Of a stretch of DNA of 64,000 bases, positions 19,341 to 27,881 are shown piece by piece. Below the pieces are notes generated by a model, which did no database searches, had not been told where the DNA came from, and worked only from the letters and a program-made list of their open reading frames with translations. The number at the start of each line of letters is the position of its first letter. Position 1 is the stretch's first letter. The translations under genes were made by a program, and so were the position numbers. The stretch lies in contig CAVUIT010000016.1 in NCBI GenBank assembly GCA_963741625.1, forward strand, positions 6,479 through 70,478, in the 5' to 3' direction. This DNA comes from CAWBBA01 sp963741625 (GTDB taxonomy: Bacteria > Desulfobacterota > Desulfomonilia > Desulfomonilales > Desulfomonilaceae).

Positions 19341-20137
19341 ATGGCGAAGCAAGAACACTCCAGTTTCCTGGATTGGTTCGGTCACTGGAAAACAGACATA
19401 CTGAGACTGCATTCCAGAGCCAGAGGGCTCGTCAAGAAGGCTGGAAAGGTCCTGTCCCATGGACAATCCCTCAGATTCCACCAAGCCTTGATTAAGAAGG
19501 GCGATCTCGTTTTCGATATCGGCGCAAACGTGGGGGACATGACGGCACTATATTTGGAGCTCGGGGCACGAGTGATTTCCGTGGAGCCGCAGGCGGAATG
19601 TTTGAAAACCTTGGGGACACGGTTTGGGCGGCATCCCGAAGTGACTATCGATCCCATGGCAGTGGGTGCTCTCGAAGGCCAAGCAAGGTATGATGATCAG
19701 CGACATCCGCTCGCCCATTTCCTCAATGTCCAGGAAGTGGATCGCAGCTGTTAAATCCAGCCGGAGATTCCCCTATTATGAATGGAGTCGATCTGTGAAG
19801 GTGCCGGTAACGACTCTAGACTCACTGATAGCCCTGTCATGGGGAGCCAGACTTCTGCAAGATCGATGTAGAGGGAGTTGAAAAGGAAGTGCTTCGAAGG
19901 GCTTTCCACGTCCCTTGGCAAGCTTGTCGTTGAGTTCCATGCCGAGTTTCTTCCGGAAGCGATTGCCTGCCTGGGGCTTCTCCAGGGCTTGGTGAATATC
20001 GTTTCAATTACACCATGGAAAGCCGACTGGTGTTTGAGTCACCTCGCTGGATGGACGAAGAGGAGATCTGCAGCCAACTTCGATTACTTCCTTTCTCCAG
20101 CCTCCAGGGTGATGTGTATGCCCGCCTTCACGGTTAG
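19341..20137 (+). CDS. FkbM-family methyltransferase (multiple frameshifts)
   Basis: The first frame holds SAM motif I, KKGDLVFDIGANVGDMTALY, and the acidic end of strand 2 in VISVEPQAE. Shifts near 19690, 19845, 19895 and 20000 are needed to continue through VPVTTLDSLIA, PDFCKIDVEGVEKEVL, STSLGKLVVEFHAEFLPEA and the ending LQGDVYARLHG at a TAG (20135-20137). The parts in that order are exactly the FkbM fold, with the DVEG motif. The joined length is about 265 residues. Such enzymes O-methylate sugars or small molecules. Its stop codon overlaps the stop codon of the convergent adenylyltransferase gene by two bases. Four indels suggest either decay or poor local sequence. Confidence 0.65.
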
Positions 20138-20798
20138 GCTTCCGGGGCCAGGCCTGCCGCCCCACCTTGAACCAATCCTTTCCTTTTGGAGGCGTCCTCG
20201 AGGCTTATGGATATCACGCCGACGGCTATGTAAGATGATTCAAAGCTATTAACCGATCGACGATTTTCCATTTCTTCAACAGTATTGCGGTACCTCGGGG
20301 GCACCAGATGTTCCCAAGGTTCTCCACGCAACATCCGATGGCGAATCTCTGCACCGGTAAGGCCCTTGGCATCGGGAGTCCTGCGCCACATTACCTCCAC
20401 ATGGAGTCCTTGCTCGGTAAGAAGCTCATACTTCCGATCACCCCACTTATCGCAAATGGTGATGAAGAAACACGGCATCCACAGGCACGTAGTACGCGAT
20501 AGAGTTCCGGAAAATTTATGGGAAAGGGAACCACTGAGAAGGCGTGGCATACCACGCCCTCATCGATCAGAGCGGCTTTCACCATCTTGTATCTTTCGAA
20601 ATACGTGAGAGGGTTGGCCAACAAAGTCGACCTCGTTGGGTCGGCTTCATCCTCTCGGGACAGGATTGGATCAGGATTGGTAATTCCGACGACAAGGTGG
20701 TCACAGCGGGCTCTACCTGCCAAGAGGTACGTGAGGTGATCGTTGTGGAGTACATGAAATCGTCCATGGATAACCCCTATGCTGTGCATTCTTACCAC
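20134..20798 (-). CDS. Nucleotidyltransferase, NMN adenylyltransferase-like (one frameshift near 20480)
   Basis: The N-terminus has IGVIHGRFHVLHNDHLTYLL, the GRF-x3-H-x2-H nucleotide-binding motif of NadM/NadR-type adenylyltransferases. A one-base change near 20480 leads to ITICDKWGDRKYELLTEQGL and LTGAEIRHRMLRGEPWEHLV, which corresponds to the second family motif (usually ISGTxIR). These enzymes join NMN or nicotinate mononucleotide to AMP to make NAD. The joined protein has about 221 residues. It starts 41 bp downstream of the zinc-finger methyltransferase gene on the same strand. The short distance to an unusual methyltransferase raises the option of a different nucleotidyl substrate. Confidence 0.65.
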
Positions 20799-20838
20799 CC
20801 TGCACCGGACGGTTCACTCTGCCGGAATGAGATGTCTC

Positions 20839-21795
20839 TCACTGCATGGAATTGGCTGATTTGTTCGTAGGTTTTCCCCAGACTGCGTAGATCGGATCGC
20901 TCGGAATACCATGTCCGTAATATTTGTCATCCTTGGGACGAGGTTTTCCCGAGCTTTCATGATAGCCCTGGATCGCGAAGCGACCCGATAGTGTGAAGAA
21001 TCTGCGAACGAGTTCCACCCTTTGCTTTTCGGTGCTCGTCTTCCAGAGATTTACAGCCTTCGGCGGAAACATCCGGTTTGAAAAAATCACGATGAAGAGG
21101 CCGTCAGGTTTCAGGACTCGTGACACTTCTCTAAAGACCTCAAGAGGCTGGGTCAGATAGTCCGCCGATACCGTGTTGACCACAACGTCAAAGCGGTTAT
21201 CGGGAAATGGCAGCAGCGGATCACTGTTGAGGTCGTGGATTATGTTTTCGAGCAACACAGGATTGGCTTCCAGTTCCGATTTATTGAGTCCGAGTCCGAC
21301 AACCATCGCTGGATCGCTCACTTTCCCGAGATGGGAATCCGGTCCGGCCATGAGATCCAGGATCGTTGAACCCGCAGGAATCAAGCGACCATAGATCAGT
21401 TCAACTGTCTCAAGGGCACATGAGTCCAGATGGTCTACAAAGCGAGGCTTCGCGTAAAAATCTCCGTCAGGAGTCTCATCGTCCCGACCCAGATCATGAG
21501 GGCTGAACCATGAGAGACTGGTGATTTCATCGGAGTCTTCCTTTACAACAAGGTTTTTCAGTGCGTCCTCCGACCAGACCGGGGCCGGTCCGCAACCGCC
21601 GCGTGGGTCCATCCGGCAACGGTAGCCGGTCTTCTCAATCCTCTGGTTCTCCAAGGCATTCCAGCTATTCGTGAAATAGGAACAGTCGTCATTAAAACAG
21701 ATGTGGTGCAGCTCTCCACCCCAACTGGACTCGAGTGGAGTACGAATCGGATCCATTTCTGATCCACAATGTGGACAAGCGTGTCCTTCGGGCAT
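20839..21795 (-). CDS. SAM-dependent methyltransferase with N-terminal zinc finger
   Basis: The 318-residue protein begins with a zinc-finger of the Ogr/Delta type (CPHCGSEM, then HHICFNDDCSYF). Residues 140 onwards form a class I methyltransferase: GSTILDLMAGPDSHLGKV as motif I, NRFDVVVNTVSADYL as motif IV region, and VSRVLKPDGLFIVIFSNRMF. The start has AGGGAG seven bases upstream. It is the first gene of a two-gene minus-strand unit with the NMN-adenylyltransferase-like gene. The methyl acceptor is unknown. Confidence 0.75.
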   Translation of the reverse strand: MPEGHACPHCGSEMDPIRTPLESSWGGELHHICFNDDCSYFTNSWNALENQRIEKTGYRCRMDPRGGCGPAPVWSEDALKNLVVKEDSDEITSLSWFSPHDLGRDDETPDGDFYAKPRFVDHLDSCALETVELIYGRLIPAGSTILDLMAGPDSHLGKVSDPAMVVGLGLNKSELEANPVLLENIIHDLNSDPLLPFPDNRFDVVVNTVSADYLTQPLEVFREVSRVLKPDGLFIVIFSNRMFPPKAVNLWKTSTEKQRVELVRRFFTLSGRFAIQGYHESSGKPRPKDDKYYGHGIPSDPIYAVWGKPTNKSANSMQ

Positions 21796-22206
21796 TGGGG
21801 TCTCCCTTCTCTAGGTAACACCGGATTTATTGAAATCGGACTCAAGGGATCAGCTTTTCCGTAAATTGGTTTCTCAGAGAAACTCAATAAAGTGAATGGC
21901 CTCCTAGCCTCGCGTAAATGCTCGACAGGGATTTTCTTGAAGGCCAAATCTCGTTCTTATCCGATACCATCCGCAGATCAAAAGGAATCCAAAAAACTTG
22001 TTAATTGGTCGGTACACGATCCTTGGGTCCTGAATTTCAAGTTGGGCTCGCCATAGACTTCTGTCAAGAGGATCTCTCTGAAAAACGTGACCCCTGAGAG
22101 GTTTCAAGATTCCGAAGCACGTTGGCGACGCTTCAACAAAGGCAGTGTCAAAACAGATCCCTGTGTGGTAACCTGGTAACAACTCTTCGGCAGAGGATGA
22201 CCTGAA

Positions 22207-22485
22207 ATGAGCGAGCCCCCCGAACGAATTGTAGTCTACGGTGCGTCATGGTGCCCTGACGCCCGCCGAGCAAGACGCGTCTTCGACGAGCAGAGAGTGG
22301 ATTACACGTGGATCGACATCGACGAAGACAACGAGGCCCTTGACTTTGTGGGGAAAACAAACGGCGGACAGGTCATCATTCCCGTGATCGTCTTTCCTGA
22401 CGAATCCATTCTTGTCGAGCCCTCCAACTATGAACTCGCCAAAAAGTTGGAAGGGCTTTTGGGGGATGCCGATCCTCAAAGCTAA
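22207..22485 (+). CDS. Glutaredoxin-like protein
   Basis: The 92-residue protein has a thioredoxin/glutaredoxin fold with VVYGASWCPDARRARRVF near the N-terminus and a cis-proline region in VIIPVIVFPD. The active site is CPDA, with only one cysteine, so it would be a monothiol-type enzyme. GGATGA precedes the start. It is the rightward-facing gene next to a leftward stress gene cluster. It likely handles mixed disulfides in the cytoplasm. Confidence 0.8.
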   Translation: MSEPPERIVVYGASWCPDARRARRVFDEQRVDYTWIDIDEDNEALDFVGKTNGGQVIIPVIVFPDESILVEPSNYELAKKLEGLLGDADPQS

Positions 22486-22544
22486 TGGTCCTGCGGCCCC
22501 ACTTGAGCGCTAAGCTTTTATACCTGTCAAGGCCGTTCCGGGGG

Positions 22545-23018
22545 TTAGTTCATCTTCCAGATAAAAGCGTTGAGGACCCCAGCGAAGCCAACCCAAATCA
22601 GATAGGGGACCATCAGCACACCAGCGAGCTTGGACACTTTCCAGAACGTCACGGAAGTTGCCAGAATCGCTAACCACAAGATACCAATCTCGAGAAGTGC
22701 CAAACCGGGGCTCCGAAGGCCGAAGAATAAAGCCGACCATCCTGCATTCAGGAGGAGCTGGAGGGCATAGATCGCCAGCGGGCGTTGTCGGCCTCCAGAA
22801 CCGCGGCGCCAAACGATCCAAGCGGCGATCCCCATGAAGGAGTAGAGGATCGTCCATACGCTACCAATCGTAGCTCCTGACGGAGTCCAGGAAGGCTTAT
22901 CAAGAGAAGGATACCACGTGGCTACTGAGAGATTGGTAAGAAAACCGCCCAGGGTGGCGATTCCAAAAACAATGAGCAGACTCACTACAAGACCAGCTAT
23001 TTGTCTGAGTTTGTTCAT
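22545..23018 (-). CDS. tspO: TspO/MBR family membrane protein
   Basis: This protein of about 157 residues has five membrane helices and the family hallmarks TWYPSLDKPSWTPS, LQLLLNAGWSALFFG and LMVPYLIWVGFAGVLN. TspO proteins bind porphyrins and are linked to oxygen, light and stress responses. The start at 23018 is preferred for length; an in-frame ATG at 23045 would add nine polar residues. It follows the cytochrome bd genes on the same strand, with about 60 bp between. That neighbourhood (heme-rich oxidase, photolyase) fits porphyrin or oxidative-stress handling. Confidence 0.9.
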   Translation of the reverse strand: MNKLRQIAGLVVSLLIVFGIATLGGFLTNLSVATWYPSLDKPSWTPSGATIGSVWTILYSFMGIAAWIVWRRGSGGRQRPLAIYALQLLLNAGWSALFFGLRSPGLALLEIGILWLAILATSVTFWKVSKLAGVLMVPYLIWVGFAGVLNAFIWKMN

Positions 23019-23076
23019 AAGTGTATACGTATTCTCATGGTCCATCGATGAATGACCAAAGGAAACCGCTTGCCAT

Positions 23077-23197
23077 CTAAGGTATCGATACTATCCACCG
23101 GACTAGACAGGCCAGAAGAATTGTTGCCGAGAGCCCTCCAAGCGAAAGCCCAGCAAACCAAAGCCACTGACGTCGCTTTTCAGTAAGCGCCTTCATG
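23077..23197 (-). CDS. Small cytochrome bd subunit-like protein, DUF2474 type (frameshift in A-run)
   Basis: A small frame starts at 23197, inside the last codons of cydB, as MKALTEKRRQW. The run AAAA at 23160-23163 (TTTT in the gene) breaks it. With one base fewer it becomes LWFAGLSLGGLSATILLACL and ends in a short basic-to-hydrophobic tail at 23077-23079, giving 39 residues with one membrane helix. A basic N-terminus with WLWF and a single helix behind cydB is the pattern of DUF2474/CydX-like small subunits, which stabilise the oxidase. The overlap with cydB supports coupling. The indel is probably a homopolymer error. Confidence 0.6.
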
Positions 23198-24196
23198 TGA
23201 GGCCTTTCCCCGAAAGAGATAGTAGCAGAAGGCGGTGTAGGCAAGCACCACCGGTAGCATAATCACGGTACCGACCAACAGCAGGGATTGGGAAGTCCCT
23301 GCCGCTGCTGCCTGTCGAAAGGTGACGCTAAAGGGAACCAACCAGGGCCACAAGCTTACAACCAGCCCAATGTAGCCCATGAGAAAGACCAAGAGGCTCA
23401 AGAGGAAGGGGCGATACTCGCTAGTACCGCGCAGATCGCGCCAGATTTGAAAGAATAGGCCGGCGGTCACAAGGGGCATGGGCAGGAGATAGAAAAAAAT
23501 GGGCATACTAAACCAAAGATTCTTAACATTCGCATTCATCATTGGCATGCTGATGCTGACAATTACCAGGAAGAGGCCTACATAGGCCAGGACGTACGAT
23601 GCGCTCCTTCGCGCCCATTCCTGGGTGACACCGTCAGTCTTCATCACCAGCCAGGTGGCTCCGAGGAGCGCATACCCGAATACCAACGCAATTCCCGTCA
23701 TCACGCTGTACACATTGAGCCAGTCGAAAGATCCACCGGCAAAACTTCGGCCCTCGACCTGAAATCCGCGAACGAAAGCTCCCAATATCATACCTTGCAT
23801 GAGGGCAGCCAGAAGAGACCCGAAGTGGAAGGAATAGTCCCACAGGCGGCGGGACCGGGTCGCCTTGAAGCGGAACTCAAAGGCAACGCCTCGGAAAATG
23901 AGCCCCAAGAGCATGAAGATCACCGGTATGTAAAGGGCCGGCATAAGAATCGCGTATGCCAGGGGAAACGCCGCAAAGAGCCCACCACCACCCAGAACCA
24001 GCCAGGTTTCATTGGCGTCCCAGAACGGAGCGATGGAATTCATCATGCGATCCCGGCATTGATCAGTCGGCGCAAAGGGAAAGAGCACGCCGATACCCAA
24101 GTCAAAGCCGTCCAGCAGGACGTAAAGAAAGATGGCAGTTCCGATAAGGCCAAGCCATATCAGAGGCAGATCCAGGTAGCTTTCGAAGCTAAACAT
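23180..24196 (-). CDS. cydB: Cytochrome bd-type ubiquinol oxidase subunit II (CIO type)
   Basis: This 338-residue protein has about eight to nine membrane helices. Its N-terminus reads LPLIWLGLIGTAIFLYVLLD followed by GFDLGIGVLFPF, and SIAPFWDANETWLVLGGGGL is the classic CydB signature. It pairs with CydA in the quinol oxidase that reduces oxygen to water with high affinity. The start overlaps the cydA end by eight bases and the end overlaps the small subunit start by 18 bases, so the three form one operon. The frame is intact. The oxidase suggests oxygen removal or microaerobic respiration. Confidence 0.95.
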   Translation of the reverse strand: MFSFESYLDLPLIWLGLIGTAIFLYVLLDGFDLGIGVLFPFAPTDQCRDRMMNSIAPFWDANETWLVLGGGGLFAAFPLAYAILMPALYIPVIFMLLGLIFRGVAFEFRFKATRSRRLWDYSFHFGSLLAALMQGMILGAFVRGFQVEGRSFAGGSFDWLNVYSVMTGIALVFGYALLGATWLVMKTDGVTQEWARRSASYVLAYVGLFLVIVSISMPMMNANVKNLWFSMPIFFYLLPMPLVTAGLFFQIWRDLRGTSEYRPFLLSLLVFLMGYIGLVVSLWPWLVPFSVTFRQAAAAGTSQSLLLVGTVIMLPVVLAYTAFCYYLFRGKASHEGAY

Positions 24197-25592
24197 GGGG
24201 TCCTCCTTCTTCTGAGACCAGACCCGTCAACAACGGCGGCTTCTTGACTCCGTGAGCACCGTAGACTTCTTCCTCGGAATCCGGGCCCTTTCGGATGAGT
24301 TTCAAAATATAATAGCTTCCGGAACCGAAAATAAAGCCATAGGTGAGAACAAAGCCCGTAACGGACATGGCTATGGGTGAAGCCGCCACCGGCGAGACGG
24401 CCTCTGTGGCCCTCATTACTCCGTAGATGATGTATGGCTGCCTTCCTACCTCCGTTACAAACCATCCCGCAAGCACGGCGAGGAAACCGGCCGGGGTCAT
24501 GGCCATGCACCAGTAGTGAAACCACGTCGCCTCAAATAATTGTTTTTTCAAGTAAAGAACCAGTGCAGTCAAGCCGGTCAAGATCATCAATGTGCCAAGA
24601 CCCACCATAATGCGGAAGCACCAAAAGACTACCCACACCGGCGGACGATCTTCTTTGGGCCACGCCTTTAACCCCACGACCTTTCCATTAAGGTCATGGG
24701 TAAGAATCAGGCTGGACAGTTTCGGAATCTCGATTGCATACTTTGTCTTTTCAGCTTCCTGATCGGGCCATCCAAAGAGATTGAGGGGCGCTCCGGTCGT
24801 GGTTTCCCATAGACCTTCCATGGCAGCCACCTTGGCCGGCTGGTGCTTCAGAGTGTTCAGACCGTGCTGATCCCCCAAAAAGAATTGCAGCGGCGCAACA
24901 AAGATGGCCATGATCATTGCCATACCAAACATCACTCGAGCACATTTCTGATGACGACCACGCACCAGGTAGAATGCGCCTATGCCTCCCACAACAAAGG
25001 CCGTGGTCAGGTAGGCTGCGGTGACCATGTGGACAAAGCGGCAGGGGAACGAAGGATTGAAGATTACTTCCAGCCAGTTTACAGGATAGACTAGACCCGC
25101 TTCTCCGATTCGATATCCCTGGGGCGTTTGCATCCAGCTATTGGCTGACAGGATCCAGAATGCCGATATGACGGTACCGGTCGCGACAATGATAGTGGAC
25201 GCAAAATGCATCCGTGGGCTGACCCGGTTCCACCCGAACAGCATGACCCCCAGGAATGAGGCCTCAAGAAAGAATGCGGTGAGAACCTCGTAGCCTAACA
25301 ACGGACCGAGGACGTTTCCGGCCTTATCCGAGAATGCTGACCAATTGGTGCCAAATTGGAAGGACATAACCACGCCGGAGACAACCCCCATGCCGAATGT
25401 TACGGCAAAAATCTTGACCCACATGCGGTATGTCCGTGCATAGGAGGACTCGCCTGTCGAGAGCCATCGCCACTCGAGTACGGCCAACCAACTGGCCAAG
25501 CCTATGGTGAAGGCCGGGAAAAGAATGTGAAACGAAATGGTGAATGCGAATTGGATGCGTGCCAGCAAAACCGGATCAAGGTTTTCAATCAT
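24189..25592 (-). CDS. cydA: Cytochrome bd-type ubiquinol oxidase subunit I (cyanide-insensitive type)
   Basis: I start the protein at 25592 (GAGGTAA five bases upstream) rather than at the in-frame codon 24 bases earlier. The protein of 467 residues contains ARIQFAFTISFHILFPAFTI with the heme ligand His22, VVSGVVMSFQFGTNWS, FVHMVTAAYLTTAFVVGGIG with a second heme ligand His, and WFVTEVGRQPYIIYGVMRAT. The quinol-binding Q loop is short, as in CIO-type oxidases. It works with CydB in the inner membrane. The genes upstream on the same strand (DUF427, a 4-helix membrane protein) are about 200 bp away, leaving room for its own promoter. Confidence 0.95.
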   Translation of the reverse strand: MIENLDPVLLARIQFAFTISFHILFPAFTIGLASWLAVLEWRWLSTGESSYARTYRMWVKIFAVTFGMGVVSGVVMSFQFGTNWSAFSDKAGNVLGPLLGYEVLTAFFLEASFLGVMLFGWNRVSPRMHFASTIIVATGTVISAFWILSANSWMQTPQGYRIGEAGLVYPVNWLEVIFNPSFPCRFVHMVTAAYLTTAFVVGGIGAFYLVRGRHQKCARVMFGMAMIMAIFVAPLQFFLGDQHGLNTLKHQPAKVAAMEGLWETTTGAPLNLFGWPDQEAEKTKYAIEIPKLSSLILTHDLNGKVVGLKAWPKEDRPPVWVVFWCFRIMVGLGTLMILTGLTALVLYLKKQLFEATWFHYWCMAMTPAGFLAVLAGWFVTEVGRQPYIIYGVMRATEAVSPVAASPIAMSVTGFVLTYGFIFGSGSYYILKLIRKGPDSEEEVYGAHGVKKPPLLTGLVSEEGGPHV

Positions 25593-25799
25593 TGCATTAC
25601 CTCTGTACGACGACATTCCTCAAGTGTGATCCGAGAAGAGGCGAAAAGTTCAAGCCCTGCAAATCAAGATCATACGGTGCTGTCCTGATGACCCTCCAGT
25701 CTTGAAGCTTTCCCCATTGAGAAACGGATCGACGGGGCATTTACACCGAAATTTTGCCCAGGATTTCGCTCTGCCATGAGTTGGGGAATCATGGAGTTC

Positions 25800-26294
25800 T
25801 CACCAGAAGCCGGTTCCTGGTTCCCCTTTGAAGGGGCCAACAATATCCTTCGTAATCCAACCGCCGTAGACGTCACCCGGTTGGGCGGAGACCATTTCAT
25901 TTTCGACGTAGCAAGCGTCCATCTTGCTCGGATAGAAAGCAACACGATCCTTTATGGCTTCAAAAACAGGTGAAGGCTGACGATAACACCAGGCGGCGTT
26001 GTCCGCAGAGCGCCTATCGATTTCGACCGTAAAGTAAGTCGCCTGACCTTTCCATTCGCAGAACGATGTCCGTTCGGTTTGACGTAAGTACTCATGGGCG
26101 ACGTCTTGCGGCGGGATATAGTAGACTGGCGGATGGCTCGTTTCCAGGACTCGTTTTGCACGGGTGGATTGCGCCACACAGACGTTGTTGAAAATCACTC
26201 TTATGCGCTTTGAAGTGTCTTCAATCCGAGGAGGCCTCGGGTAATCCCAGACCGACTCTTGTCCAGGGCCAGGCTCAACTCTTTTCCTCTCCAT
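25800..26294 (-). CDS. DUF427 domain protein
   Basis: The start at 26294 gives a protein of 164 residues; the frame is open a further 33 codons, but that part overlaps the neighbouring gene. Family features are IRVIFNNVCVAQSTRAKRVL, HPPVYYIPPQDV, CEWKGQATYFTVEI and AFYPSKMDACYVENEMV. DUF427 proteins form a small beta-barrel and often lie next to photolyase- and stress-linked genes; their biochemical function is unknown. The gene is 207 bp upstream of cydA on the same strand. Confidence 0.85.
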   Translation of the reverse strand: MERKRVEPGPGQESVWDYPRPPRIEDTSKRIRVIFNNVCVAQSTRAKRVLETSHPPVYYIPPQDVAHEYLRQTERTSFCEWKGQATYFTVEIDRRSADNAAWCYRQPSPVFEAIKDRVAFYPSKMDACYVENEMVSAQPGDVYGGWITKDIVGPFKGEPGTGFW

Positions 26295-26376
26295 TGATGA
26301 ATTGTGCTCCCGTACCAAAAAGATTTTCGATATCCTGACGGTGGCCTCAGTTCGGCTGGATCTGTCCGGACTGCCC

Positions 26377-26808
26377 CTAAGGGTTGGATTCACTGAATAG
26401 AGTGCTCCAAATGCCGATTAAGAATACCAAGGACCACAGGATGGTCCGTATGAGGTTCGTCCACACCAGGCGGCGTATCACCGAGAGGTCCTTACCGGAG
26501 CGCTGCAGCTTTGCGTGGCATGGGACGGAAAGGCCGAATGTGGAAACCCAACACAAGACAATGATTGCGGCGGAAACGATCGTCAAGAAGCCTCCGCCGA
26601 GGTATATCATAATGCCGACAATGATTGCCTGACCACAGAGCAATGGAATGACGAAGAAGGCAATCCGACTCGAGTATTTCCTGTGCCACGACACAAATGC
26701 ATCTCGTTCGATGTGGGCTAAGCTCGGGTACATGATGACTTGAGCCAGCCACACTACGATCACGATCCCGAAATCAAATACGTTTCTCGCAATATGGAGC
26801 TTGTCCAT
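26377..26808 (-). CDS. Four-helix integral membrane protein, unknown function
   Basis: The 143-residue protein has four hydrophobic helices (FGIVIVVWLAQVIMYPSL, IAFFVIPLLCGQAIIVGIMI, IVSAAIIVLCWVSTFGLSVP, LIRTILWSLVFLIGIW). The conserved-looking polar groups are WHRKYSSR and VPCHAKLQR. Small proteins like this are common in marine and soil bacteria without known function. It sits between the TIGR01777 epimerase (47 bp) and DUF427 genes in one direction, so it is probably in the same unit. Confidence 0.7.
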   Translation of the reverse strand: MDKLHIARNVFDFGIVIVVWLAQVIMYPSLAHIERDAFVSWHRKYSSRIAFFVIPLLCGQAIIVGIMIYLGGGFLTIVSAAIIVLCWVSTFGLSVPCHAKLQRSGKDLSVIRRLVWTNLIRTILWSLVFLIGIWSTLFSESNP

Positions 26809-26855
26809 GGCTGTTTCCAGTTCTCCCGGTGGCCCGGTGTCCTATGAGAATAGGT

Positions 26856-27758
26856 CTACAGGAGATCCTTCAATGCCTCGTCAATGGTAGGGAATTCGAA
26901 ACAGAAACCATTTTCCAGGAGAACCTTTGGAATGGCTCGCTGGCCTTCAAGGATAACCGATCCGAATTCACCCAACACAAGCTTTATCATAAAGGATGGC
27001 GCAGGCATGAAAGACGGTCTGCCAATCGCTTTTCCAATCGCCTTTCCAAGGTCTACGTTCCTTACTGGGAAAGGGGCGGAGAAGTTCACTGGGCCTCGAA
27101 TATTCTCATGTTCTATGAGAAACAGTTCGGCTCGACAGAGATCCTTGACGTGCATCCAGGGAACCCATTGCCGCCCGTTACCAATAGGACCACCGGCAAA
27201 GAACTTGAAGGGCAGGGTCATCTGAGTGAGAGCGCCGCCGCCCTTCCCCAGGATTATCCCGAACCGGGTAGTAAGAACTCTGACGCCCTTCTCCTCTGCC
27301 TTGTAGGCTTCCGCTTCCCAGTCCCGAGCGAGATGAGAAAGGAAGTCAGAACCGGGCGGAGCACTCTCGGTAAGCTCTTCATCACCTGCAGGACCATAAA
27401 TTCCTGCTCCGGAGGTATTGATCAGGGTGATATTCCTTTCAAAATCATTGGGAATGGCTTCCACCAAGTGGCGCGTAGTGAGGATTCTCGTATCTCTGAG
27501 AAGCTTCTTGTACACATCATCCCATCTCTTGAACACGGAAACTCCGGCAAGGTTGATGAGCAGATCGAAATTCAATATTTCCTCTTGCCAAGGCCCAGGC
27601 TTGGTTGCGTCCGCGGCAAGCGTCTTCACCGCGGATGGGAACAGCGATCCCCTGTCCGGCCTTCTCGCCATTATGGTTACGTCAAAGCCTTTTTCTATAA
27701 GAAAGGGGGTGAGATGAGACCCTACAAAGCCGCTTCCTCCGACGATCAGTGTTCTCAT
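26856..27758 (-). CDS. TIGR01777 family epimerase (SDR superfamily)
   Basis: The 300-residue protein begins with MRTLIVGGSGFVGSHLTPFL, the Rossmann NAD(P)-binding motif, and contains LLINLAGVSVFKRW, INTSGAGIYG, TTRFGIILGKGGGALTQM and VPWMHVKDLCRAE, all typical of the YfcH-like TIGR01777 group. The reaction is unknown. Members often lie beside photolyase and DUF523/DUF1722 genes, as here. The gene is intact and lies between the four-helix membrane protein and DUF523/DUF1722 genes. Confidence 0.9.
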   Translation of the reverse strand: MRTLIVGGSGFVGSHLTPFLIEKGFDVTIMARRPDRGSLFPSAVKTLAADATKPGPWQEEILNFDLLINLAGVSVFKRWDDVYKKLLRDTRILTTRHLVEAIPNDFERNITLINTSGAGIYGPAGDEELTESAPPGSDFLSHLARDWEAEAYKAEEKGVRVLTTRFGIILGKGGGALTQMTLPFKFFAGGPIGNGRQWVPWMHVKDLCRAELFLIEHENIRGPVNFSAPFPVRNVDLGKAIGKAIGRPSFMPAPSFMIKLVLGEFGSVILEGQRAIPKVLLENGFCFEFPTIDEALKDLL

Positions 27759-27881
27759 TTCAGGGGCACCTCCGAATTGGATAAAGAGGTTACAGAGAGA
27801 AACTCTTGGAAACCAGTTGGCAATCCAGGAGGAGTCACTGTGGTAATCGTCCTGCCTTCCTCGAAGCCCTGACGATTACCA

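Noticed and set aside
21904..22182. Minus-strand frame of 92 codons
   Set aside because: No ribosome-binding site, no family resemblance, and composition not coding-like.
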